A stretch of DNA of 64,000 nucleotides. It comes from Larus michahellis. Its lineage: Eukaryota; Chordata; Aves; Charadriiformes; Laridae. Under the pieces are notes generated by a model. That model searched no databases, was not told the DNA's origin, and worked only from the letters and a program-made list of their open reading frames with translations. Position numbers and translations under genes: made by a program. Below are positions 45,601-53,800 of the stretch, one piece after another (position 1 is the stretch's first letter; each line of letters begins with the position of its first letter). The stretch lies in contig NC_133897.1 in assembly GCF_964199755.1 (NCBI RefSeq), forward strand, positions 169,746,511 through 169,810,510. The letters are read 5' to 3'.

Positions 45601-46681
45601 GGCGTCAGGGTCGGTACATGGAGCTGGGGGAGCAGAAGGAAGGGGGGGGGATGTTTGGAGTGATGGCGTTTGTCTTCCCGAGTCACCGCGACGGCGCCCC
45701 GCGGGTCCTGGGGACGGCGGAGCCCCCGCCTGGGCAGGATTCCTTGCTTGGCTTTGCTCCGATCGTTAAAGCGTCTTTATCTCAACTCAGGAGTTTTCTC
45801 ACTTACGCTCTGCTGATTCTCTTCCCCGTCACTAACGGGGGGCGGGGGGAGAGAGCGAGCGGCTGAGCGTCCGCACGGGGTGAGACCACCACAGACCCCT
45901 CTGCTCTGGGGAAACCCCCCTGCGGTGCTGCCTCCGGCCCCGGGGACATCGGGAGGACACGGAGGTGTCGGAGCGGGGCCGGAGGAGGCCCCGGAGATGC
46001 CGGGAGGGCTGGAGCCCCTCTGCTGGGAGGACAGGCTGAGAGAGCTGGGGGGGTTCAGCCTGGAGAAGAGAAGGCTCCGCGGAGACCTTCCAGCCCCTGC
46101 CAGGCCCTCAAGGGGCTCCGGGAAAGCTGGGGAGGGACTCTGGAGCAGGGAGGGGAGCCACGGGACGAGGGGGAAGGGTTTTAAACCAAAAGAGGGGAGA
46201 TTGAGATTAAAAATAAGGCAGAAATTCTCCATGATGAAGCTGGTGAGCCCCTGGCCCAGGTTGCCCCGAGAAGCTGTGGCTGCCCCATCCCTGGGGGGGT
46301 TCAAGGCCAGGTTGGACGGGGCTCGGAGCAACCCGGTGCCGGTGAAGGTGTCCCTGCCCATATCCCGGTGCCGGTGAAGGTCCCACCTCTGTCCCGACCC
46401 CCGGCCACCGGAGGGCTCCCCCCACCTCGCCGCTCCCCCCCTTCCCCGGGTCTCACCGTGCCGCCGTCCGCCTCCGTGTGCCGCAGGCCGAGGCGGAATC
46501 GCCTCTGCCCGCCGTCCGCCGCTTGGACGCTGAGCTGCAGGCGGAGGGCGGCGGCGGCCGGTAACGGTGGGAGGAGGCAGGGCCCCGCCAGCCCCGCCCG
46601 TACCGCCATCAGCACGGTGGGCGGCGGCGGCGGCGCCGGAGCCGCGGCCGGGGCCGGGGCGGGGGCACCGGGCAGAGCCAT
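27699..46681 (-). CDS. SHARPIN: SHARPIN orthologue with C-terminal RING-IBR-RING (HOIL-1-like)
   Basis: Minus-strand gene of 14 coding exons: 46457-46681, 41893-42067, 41233-41343, 40128-40269, 35533-35623, 35056-35329, 33957-34087, 33653-33826, 29708-29868, 28664-28775, 28390-28569, 28183-28281, 27942-28085, 27699-27779. The sum is 2100 bases, 699 codons plus stop, every junction in phase. Residues 1-133 are SHARPIN-like PH domain ([17 protein letters not shown]). About 170-217 matches the LUBAC-tethering helix ([20 protein letters not shown]). About 219-295 is the ubiquitin-like domain ([12 protein letters not shown]). 385-407 is the NZF with Thr-Phe. 471-523 is RING1, followed by IBR, then RING2 with catalytic Cys649 in KKDGCDW and terminal CQNCH. 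Human SHARPIN stops after the NZF. HOIL-1 has the RBR but no PH domain. Expected role: linear-ubiquitin (LUBAC) signalling, possibly with its own ester-forming ligase activity (inferred). The exon 6 donor reads GTCTGG, weaker than the others. Confidence 0.9.
28780..29700. repeat. Minisatellite in SHARPIN-RBR intron (AATGGTGGGGGG type)
   Basis: An array of units of about 35-40 bases containing GGGGCCAGTCACCGCAATGG and G runs. It fills the intron between exons 28664-28775 and 29708-29868. Confidence 0.87.
30553..30890 (-). mobile_element. CR1 LINE interior fragment without its 3' end
   Basis: Matches the interior CR1 segment seen at 16575-16890 and 47930-48240. The element's 3' end, which would lie to the left in this orientation, is missing. 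That is unusual for a LINE that normally loses its 5' end. Confidence 0.75.
31480..32420. repeat. 30-base minisatellite (GAGCCTGAGACCCCCAGAGC type)
   Basis: About thirty copies of a unit of roughly 28-32 bases, GAGCCTGAGACCCCCAGAGC plus ACGGACCCCCT, with register slips. It lies in the intron between the NZF and RING1 exons. Confidence 0.9.
33004..33093 (-). other. Possible alternative last exon of SHARPIN-RBR
   Basis: Reading on the minus strand from an AG at 33095-33094, 29 codons follow in phase with the upstream NZF exon and end at a TAG (33006-33004). The peptide ends [15 protein letters not shown] pyrimidine tract lies upstream but its nearest AG is about 24 bases away and is AAG. No AATAAA follows closely. 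If used, it would give a SHARPIN-like protein of about 470 residues without the RING part. Confidence 0.25.
34736..34800. repeat. CT microsatellite
   Basis: A CT dinucleotide run (34736-34758) followed by T/C-rich sequence in the SHARPIN-RBR intron between exons 35056-35329 and 33957-34087. Confidence 0.9.
35945..36152 (+). mobile_element. CR1 LINE 3' end
   Basis: Short CR1 3' end in plus orientation, ending GGTCCCTTCCCACCCAAACC and GTGATTCCATGA. It lies in the intron between exons 40128-40269 and 35533-35623 of the SHARPIN-RBR gene. Confidence 0.85.
36640..38870 (+). mobile_element. CR1 LINE split by a younger CR1
   Basis: Plus-oriented CR1 present as 36640-37157 and about 38645-38870. The first part ends in AACGGGCACAAATGTGAC. 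The second resumes at GGAAGTCCCATCC and ends in a CR1 tail (GGTCCCTTCCAACC, GGGATTCTGT). An unbroken relative at 45000-45295 (reverse strand) shows that these two pieces are adjacent in the family sequence. Confidence 0.85.
37158..38645 (-). mobile_element. CR1 LINE with reverse-transcriptase remnant, nested
   Basis: Reverse-oriented CR1 of about 1.5 kb, starting from its 3' tail (CATAGAATCATACAG). It covers the 3' part of ORF2. In the minus frame ending near 38223 the reverse-transcriptase motifs [26 protein letters not shown] and AVPHRIL are clear. It is 5' truncated. ORF2 is interrupted after PHRILMGKL, so this copy is inactive. It is nearly identical to the copy at 53899-55074, so probably young. 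Confidence 0.9.
39795..40085 (+). mobile_element. CR1 LINE 3' end (AGGATGGATATTGGGG subtype)
   Basis: Plus-oriented CR1 3' end. The subtype is marked by GGTTTAGGATGGATAT and by GCTGGGTTTGGCAGCGCTGG, and ends TTTTCCAACCCGGACCATTC. It lies about 40 bases from the donor side of SHARPIN-RBR exon 40128-40269. The same subtype recurs at 40405, 44665, 53403, 56335, 58687 and 61945. Confidence 0.88.
40405..41095 (+). mobile_element. CR1 LINE 3' part
   Basis: Plus-oriented CR1 of about 0.7 kb of the same subtype, from the TCACAGCTGGCCACC segment to the tail ATTCCATGATTCCATGA, which shows the CR1 terminal octamer repeat. It lies in the intron between exons 41233-41343 and 40128-40269. Confidence 0.9.
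42222..42505 (-). mobile_element. CR1 LINE 3' end
   Basis: Reverse-oriented CR1 tail in SHARPIN-RBR intron 1, with GGGCGGGAAGGGACCTTAAA and the CAACCTGGCCTTGAGCCCCT segment. Confidence 0.85.
42506..44660. other. SHARPIN-RBR intron 1, mostly unique with small repeats
   Basis: Mostly unremarkable GC-rich intron. Small repeats are an A-rich AAAAC run at 43079-43112, a unit of about 30 bases with GGGCAGGGATCCCACGCC at 43795-43975, three copies of TGGCTCAGCCCATCC at 44248-44300, and a CACCGTCACCTCCCTGGCGG repeat at 44470-44570. No exon is recognised. Confidence 0.6.
44665..44935 (+). mobile_element. CR1 LINE 3' end
   Basis: Plus-oriented CR1 tail of the AGGATGGATATTGGGG subtype, ending GGTCCCTTCCGACCTGGACC. 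Confidence 0.88.
45000..45295 (-). mobile_element. CR1 LINE fragment
   Basis: Reverse-oriented CR1 segment (GTGCCAGGGCTCTGCCACCC, TTTATCAGTGTTGATAAGAC). It is unbroken across the point where the copy at 36640-38870 is interrupted, and so serves as a reference for that insertion. Confidence 0.82.
45895..46355 (+). mobile_element. CR1 LINE 3' part next to SHARPIN-RBR exon 1
   Basis: Plus-oriented CR1 ending about 100 bases from the exon 1 donor (46456-46455 on the minus strand). A 24-base duplication of CGGTGCCGGTGAAGGT (around 46335-46382) joins element and host sequence. Confidence 0.83.
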
Positions 46682-47404
46682 CGCCGCCGCCGCCGCCTCC
46701 TCCTCCTTCCTCCGCTTCCGCCGGTACTTCCGCCCGGCGACGGGGTCCGGCGGGAAACGCGCCCCCCCGCGTCCGAGCGTTCAGGTACCGGAACGCTCGG
46801 ACGCGGGGGAGCGCGTTTCCCGCCGGACCCCTTAGCGGAACTCTCGGATGCGGGGGAGCGTTTCCCGCCGGACCGCAAAAGCCGCGCCGAGGTGATTGAC
46901 AGCCGCTCCCCCCGTCTTTGTCCCCGGCAGCCAATCAGAACGACGAGCTCTCGGGCCTGCGGGAGGGGCCTCAGGTCCTTCCCCGCGGAGGGCGGGCGCA
47001 CAGCCCTGATTGACGTCTCTCTCAGCCAACGGAAGGCGGTATCGGCGGTGATGGCCAGCGCCGCCAGCCAATGGAAAGGAGCGGGGCTGTCAGCCGCCGC
47101 TCGGGTGGGGCCTGGCCGCTTGTTGTCGTCCGGTGCCGGAGGAGACAGTCGCCAGCTTGCCCGCTCGTTCACCCCCGGGGGACTCGTAGGTCTCGCTCAG
47201 CCGCTCGCTCCGTCCCGAGCCGTCGGGGCCATGTCGCGGTCGGCGGAGGCCCGGTGGGCCGGCGCCAGGCGGCGGACGGCGGCCGAGGCGCACTCGCCTT
47301 CCTCTAGCTTTCCCCGGAGACGCCTGCCTTTACAAACGCCCCGAGCTTGAAGCCGTTCCTTCACGACGAGGAGGCCCAGCCGGGACCGAGAGCAGGAAAC
47401 GCCG
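46682..47404. promoter_or_regulatory. Head-to-head CpG promoter of SHARPIN-RBR and MAF1, with MAF1 noncoding exon 1
   Basis: The minus-strand gene starts at 46681 and the MAF1 noncoding exon 1 ends at 47404 with a GTAAGC donor, so the two genes are divergent. CCAAT pentamers lie at 46931-46935 and 47068-47072. A 41-base inverted repeat (46742-46782 and 46791-46831) and a third copy (46837-46874) each contain a TTTCCCGCC E2F-type site. A 39-codon upstream ORF starts at 47231 and stops at 47350, inside MAF1 exon 1. Start sites are not determinable by eye. Confidence 0.65.
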
Positions 47405-47457
47405 GTAAGCCCGCTCCCAGCCGCCCCCCCGGTCAGCGACCTTTTGCACGACCGAGG

Positions 47458-47540
47458 ACTACAATTCCCATCATGCACCGCGGCTGACGGGCGCCGGGCA
47501 GGAGCGGCTGGGCCGCGCGGAGCATGCTGGGAGCTGTAGT
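47458..47540. promoter_or_regulatory. Pair of inverted ZNF143/STAF-type motifs
   Basis: ACTACAATTCCCATCATGC at 47458-47476 matches the long ZNF143 (STAF) site. Its counterpart on the other strand, ACTACAGCTCCCAGCATGC, lies at 47540-47522. They flank a 45-base GC-rich spacer and sit about 54 bases after the MAF1 exon 1 donor. Confidence 0.75.
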
Positions 47541-47769
47541 CCTGGCGGGGCGGCGCCTCAGCCAGCCGCGCGGGGCAGGCCGGGAAGGCGCGGCCCTTCC
47601 CCGCCGGGCCCTGTCACCTTTAAACGGGTTTGAATTTAACATTAAAACTCGCTGCGGCCTCGGGGGGGTCGCGTCCAGGGCGGGGTGGGCAAGGGCTGTG
47701 TGTCCGGATGGAGATGGACGAGGAGTGGTGTCCTGCTGGGCCCAAAACTGCTCAGTGGCTCCATAAATG

Positions 47770-48672
47770 ACAGGGACAGAGGGAGCCGGGGCACCCTCAG
47801 CGAGTCTGGGGGTAACACCAGGCTGTGTGGGGCGGTGACACCCCCGAGGGACGGGACACCACTCAGAGGGACCGGGACAGGCTGGAGATCCTCCCGGGGT
47901 CCAACCAGGCCCGGTGCAGGGTCCTGCCCCGGGGTGGGGGCAGCCCCCGGTGCCAGCCCAGGCTGGGGGTGGGGGGATGGAGAGCAGCCCTGAGAGAGGG
48001 GCTTGGGGGGGGGCTGGGGAGGGGGGAAACGCTGCCCATGAGCCGGCAGCGTGCGCTGGCAGCACAGAAACCCCCCCGCAGCCTGGGCTGCATCCCCAGC
48101 AGCGTGGGCAGGGGGGCGAGGGGGGGATTCTGCCCCTCTGCTCCGCTCGGGGGAGACCCCCCTGCAGTGCTGCCTCCAGCCCCGGGGACATCGGGAGGAC
48201 ACAGAGGTGTCGGAGCGGGGGCCGGAGGAGGCCCCGGAGATGCCGGGAGGGCTGGAGCCCCTCTGCTGGGAGGACAGGCTGAGAGAGCTGGGGGGGTTCA
48301 GCCTGGAGAAGAGAAGGCTCCGCGGAGACCTTCCAGCCCCTTCCAGGCCCTCAAGGGGCTCCAGGAAAGCTGGGGAGGGACTCTGGAGCAGGGAGGGGAG
48401 CCACGGGATGAGGGGGAAGGGTTTTAAACCCAAAGAGGGGAGATTGAGATTAAAAATAAGGCAGAAGTTCTCCATGATGAAGCTGGTGAGCCCCTGGCCC
48501 AGGTTGCCCCGAGAAGCTGTGGCTGCCCCATCCCTGGGGGGGTTCAAGGCCAGGTTGGAGGGGGCTCGGAGCCACCTGGGCTGGTGGGAGGTGTCCCTGC
48601 CCAGGGCAGGGTGGTGGGACTTGGTGGCCTTTAAAGGTCCCTTCCCACCCAAACCCTTTGGTATTTCTATGA
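47770..48672 (+). mobile_element. CR1 LINE 3' part, about 0.9 kb
   Basis: Plus-oriented CR1 in MAF1 intron 1, one of the longest of its subtype here. It ends GGTCCCTTCCCACCCAAACC followed by TATTTCTATGAA. Confidence 0.88.
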
Positions 48673-50794
48673 AGTCCGGGGATAAGCTCAGTCTTCCTCC
48701 TCGGCCCTGTTTGCTGTGTGCTGAACCAGCCGGGGTGAGGACGGAGACCGAGCCGTGGTTTGCAGGATGAGGTATCTCCAGCCTGGTGTGGAACGGTGTG
48801 AGCACCCTGGCCACAACCTTCTCTGCCCTTGCCCCCATGGGCTCCAAGAGATGGATCCTTCCTGCTCCACCGGCAGCAGGAAGGAGGCATCTCTCGGCAC
48901 CGGTGGCTGTTGGGGTGAGAAAATCCATATCCTGTAAAACTCCCGCTGTGGTGAAGCGATCCTTGGAAGCAGGCTGAGCTTCTGCTCCCTGCAGAGCAAG
49001 GGGTCGGGCGCCGGGACAGGTTTCGGCGTCCGAGGGACCTGTTGGCTCACGGTTTCAGAGGAAGATCCGTTGCTCGAGCAGCGCGACTGCTCCGGGTCGG
49101 TGTTTTATTGCCGACGCTCGGGTTTCCCGCTGCCTTCTGCATCACTAAAGAGGTGCCGGGGGGCGCTGCCGGCCAGTCCCTGTGCTGGGAGGAGGGAGAC
49201 ATGCTCGCGGCATGCGGCTACCCCAGCAAATATTCCATTTTCTGCCCCTGTACCTTGCGGGTTGGCGTTTGGTTCCCCAATTTTCCCTTCTCCATCTTCC
49301 CAAGGCTGTTCCCAAGCCTGTTCCACTCTTCTTTCACTCACAGCAGGAGAGAAAAGGTTGGGTTGTTGCAGGGGCTGCTGCAGAAAGTCCTGGTTTTCCC
49401 TGGTGGGGGGGGGGACCTGGTTTTCCCTGAGCTAGACCAGGGGTGACAGCCCAAATATCGGTGCTTTGATACGCTGGGAGGACCCAGAGACCTGCTCGGA
49501 AGCGCGTCAGGGTGGTGGGAACTCGCTGTCCATCTGCGCCCGGGGAGGTTCTTTCCCGTTTGGAGGGCTGTCGATCCCTACGGCAGCCAGCATTCGATGC
49601 CGAGCGGGGGTTGTGGAGCCGTTTTGTGCTCTCCGGGGTGTGGGAAGAGCTGCTTTCCCAGGCACAGCGCCGGGCGGCTCGGGCTGTTCTCATCGGGGCT
49701 GCGGTAAACGCTGAAGCTGCCTCGCAGAGACGGCGTTTACTTTAGCGCTGCTTTGACTTGCGCATCATCGGGTTCAGTCGCGGTTAGAGCATCCCTGGCC
49801 CTGCCGCTGTGTCGGTGTCGCGGTCACGCCTGCCGTCCTGAAACCCGAGGGACGGGACTCTTCCTTCTCCGACCCCGCCGTGGTGCCCAGGGTGGGGATG
49901 GAAACCTGTCTTCCCCGGGAGGCCTGGAAGGGGCCCTGGCTTCCCGAGAGCCCTGGCATGGCTTCCCGAGAGCCCTGGCATCCCTTCCCCGCCTGTTTAC
50001 AGCTTCTCCCGTTACACTCCCGGAGAGGCCCCGAGCTGGGGAGGGAGCGTGGGCCGATGCCGTGGCCTTTCCCCATCTGCCCGTCCCCGTCCCCCTGGGG
50101 CGATGCTGCCTCATGCCGAAATAGCTGGAGGCCGCCATCCTCCGCACAGCTGGGAAGACCGTTGACCAGTTGACCAACCAGTTAACTAGTCCCGGTGTTG
50201 GTCCTGCTCCTGGCCAAGGGCTCTGACAGACCGTGGAGGAGCAGCTCCCCGAGGGGCTGCTGTGCCCACCCCGGCCCCGCCACCGGAGGCCACCCTGCGG
50301 CTTGGCCGGGGCGTCCGTCACCCCCAGCCCGCGGCAGAGTGAGTGCCGCACGCTCTTCCCTGGCTTGGAGGGAGAAAAGCCCGGCCAAAAAAAGCCGGTG
50401 ACCTTCAGCGGCGAGGAGGGAACTCCCTGGCAGAGCACGCTGCCGAAACCTTGGCGAAGCCAGCGATGCGGGCACGGCCCCCGGCACGTGGTGGGTGCTG
50501 GCCACGGGTGAGCTCGCTCTGAGTCACCCAGCCATAGCGGCACGGCGGCGCGTGGGACGGGATCAGACAGGAGGTGTGGGTGCTGATCCGGGGCTGTCGT
50601 CGCTCTTTTTTTCCCTGCCCGGAGGAGGCGTTGGCTTCCTGACTCTCCCTCTGCGCTGCCTTCGGGGTTTAGAATCCTTGAGGCTGGAAAAGATCCTTGC
50701 GATCACCGAGCCCAAGGCCCTGGCGGGGCTGGCAGCTCTGCCCCGCGCCCTCCGGCTTCTCCTTCCCCGCCTGCGATGGTCTCTTCCCTTGCAG
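48673..50794. other. Rest of MAF1 intron 1
   Basis: About 2.1 kb with lower GC than the surroundings and no exon I can recognise. The only repeats seen are a short direct repeat of CTTCCCGAGAGCCCTGGCAT (49939-49983) and a 22-base stretch resembling the CR1 terminal segment near 50672-50715. Confidence 0.5.
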
Positions 50795-50850
50795 GATACG
50801 CACACTTTGCGGCAGCCGTTGCACAGGGAATCGCTCCGGAAGCCGAGACG

Positions 50851-53800
50851 ATGAAGCTGTTGGAGAACTCAAGTTTTGAAGCAATAAACTCCCAGCTGAC
50901 GGTGGAGACGGGAGATGCTCACATCATCGGCAGGTGGGTGTTGCTGCTGCCCGCTCTCCCTCGGGGAAGCGGGGGCTGATTTCCCTCCTTGTCAGCCTCA
51001 GAAGGTGTTGGAGTCCGGAAGCATCAGCACTCGGTCCCCGATCCTGCCCAGAGCGGAGGGGAAATTGCTGCTGACACATAGAATCACCGAATGGTTTGGG
51101 TGGGAAGGGACCTTTAAAGGCCACCCAGTGCCACCCCGTGCCCTGGGCAGGGACATCTTCAACTAGACCTGGTTGCCCAAAGCCCCGTCCAACCTGGCCT
51201 TGAACCCCTCCAGGGATGGGGCAGCCACAGCTTCTCTGGGCAACCTGGGCCAGGGGCTCACCAGCTTCATCATGGAGAATTTCTGCCTTATTTTCAGTCT
51301 AAATCTCCCCTCTTTTGGTTTAAAACCCTTCCCCCTCGTCCCGTGGCTCCCCTCCCTGCTCCAGAGTCCCTCCCCAGCTTTCCCGGAGCCCCTTGAGGGC
51401 CTGGAAGGGGCTGGAAGGTCTCCGCGGAGCCTTCTCTTCTCCGGGCTGAACCCCCCCAGCTCTCTCAGCCTGTCCTCCCAGCAGAGGGGCTCCAGCCCTC
51501 CCGGCATCTCCGGGGCCTCCTCTGGCCCCGCTCCGACACCTCCGTGTCCTCCCGATGTCCCCGGGGCTGGAGGCAGCACTGCAGGGGGGTCTCCCCCGAG
51601 CGGAGCAGAGGGGCAGAATCCCCCCCTCGCCCCCCTGCCCACGCTGCTGGGGATGCAGCCCAGGCTGCGGGGGGGTTTCTGTGCTGCCAGCGCACGGTGC
51701 CGGCTCACTTTGTCACCTACAACTGCTCTGCTCTTGCAGCTGGGGGACCTCCCAGTCACCCAGAGAAGCTTTTCAGGTGCCTGTGAGGGGGTCCTTTGGC
51801 CGCTCTGCGAGCATCGGTGCTGAGGGCGGCAGCGAGAGCTCCTTCTGCTGGGCCGGCCGCGAGGGAGTTGGTCCTTCGCCAGCTCTGGACCTATTTTTGG
51901 CCCTGGCTGAAGGGCTCCTTTTCGGGCGTGCTGCTGGCAGGGGCTCGGCCGGCTGCGCTGAGACAGGACACCGCGGCGGCGAGGCACAATTTCTGCCTCT
52001 GCGCTGAGCTTCCCGAGCTGGCGGCGAGGCAGCCCGCACGGGGGGAGCTTCTTGGGGTGGCTCTGATGTCCCTGGAGGAGCAGTTCAGCTCCGCCAGCCT
52101 CCTCTGGGCCTCCCTGGCGTAAATATCTGTATCTCCACGCAGGCGTGTGTGCACAGCGGGGAACAGCCCCAGGGACCGGGCCGGGCCGGGGGGACCCGCT
52201 GGGAACCAGCTCTGCGGGGAGACCTGGGAGTCCTGGGGGACACCAAGTTGCCCGGGGGCCGGCGACGTGCCCTCGTGGCCGACGCGGCCAACGGTCTCCT
52301 GGGGGGCACGGAGCAGAGCGTGGCCGGCAGGCGGGGGGAGGTTCATCCTCCCGCTCTGCTCTGCCCTGCCCTGGGGGGGCCACAGCTGGAGCACTGGGGC
52401 CGGTGCTGGGCCCCCCAGTTGCGGCGGGACGGGGAACTGCTGGGGAGAGTCCGGCGGGGGCCGCGAGGATGACGAGGGCCGGGAGCGTCTCTGTGCTGAG
52501 GAAGGGCCGAGGGATTTGGGTCTCTTCAGCCTGGAAAAAAGACGAGCGAGGGGGGGTCTCGTCAGCGCCGATAAAGCGGGGGGGCGGCAAGGGGGGGGCG
52601 GCAGCGGGACGGGGCCGGGCTCTTCCCGGTGGTGCCCGGGGCCGGGACGAGGGGCAACGGGCACAAACCGGGACACGGGAAACGCCAAAAAAAGGAGGAA
52701 AAAGGTCTTTGGGGCGAGGGCAGCAGAGAGGTGTGGGGTCTCCGTCTCTGGAGATCTTCCAAACCCGCCTGGACGCACCCAACCTGCTCCGGGTGACCCC
52801 GCTGCCGCCGGGGCTGGGATAGGGGGGTCTCTGAAGGTCCCTCCGAACCCTAAAATCCTGGGATTCTGTGATTCTGTGCATACATCCGTGTCAATAAACG
52901 GGTTTGTGGCAGCCCCGCTTGCCTTGTGCAGAGCAAAGACCAGATGGTGTAGGGAAGGTCGCTCCTGGGCACCGGAGATGCTTTGTCCGTGCTGCCACCT
53001 CGTCCAAATCCCTCCCCGCCACCACGGCACTGGGCCAGAACCTTCGCGGTGTTGGTGGCCACGTCCTGCCGGTGGCTGGGCTGGCCTCAGGCGCGGTGCC
53101 GCGTTGTCTCCGCAGGATTGAGAGCTACTCGTGCAAGATGGCTGGCGACGACAAGCACATGTTCAAGCAGTTCTGCCAGGAGGGCCAGCCCCATGTCCTG
53201 GAGGCCCTCTCGCCTCCTCAGACCACGGGCATCAGCCCCAGCAGGTACCACAGGCTGGGGGGGTCGGTGTCTGCCGTGCTCTGGACCACCGGCAGCGGCG
53301 TGTCTGGGGGCGGGGGGTCGGGATTCACGGAAGGAACGACCCTTGGTCGGTGGTTGGTCTCATTTCTGTGGCCTGGGCTGGCTGCTCGGGTTGTTTATAG
53401 GTAGGAACGTGGGATCGTTGAGGTTGGAAGGGACCTTTCAGACCATGGAGTCCAACCATCCGCCCAGCGCTGCCAAACCCAGCGCTACCCCGCGTCCCTC
53501 AGCGCCGCGTCTGCCCGGCTTTTCCATCCCTCCGGGGATGGCAACTCCCCCACTGCCCTGGGCAGCCTCTTCCAACGCCCGACAGCCCTTTCCATGAAGG
53601 AATTTTCCCCAATATCCATCCTAAACCTGCCCTGGCGCAACTGGAGGCCGTTCCCTCTTGTCCCGTGGCCTGTTCCTTGGGAGAAGAGCCCGACCCCCCC
53701 TGGCTGCCCCCTCCTTTCAGGGAGCTGCGGAGAGCGAGAAGGTCTCCCCTCGGCCCCCTTTTCTCCAGGCTGAACACCCCCAGCTCCCTCAGCCGCTCCT

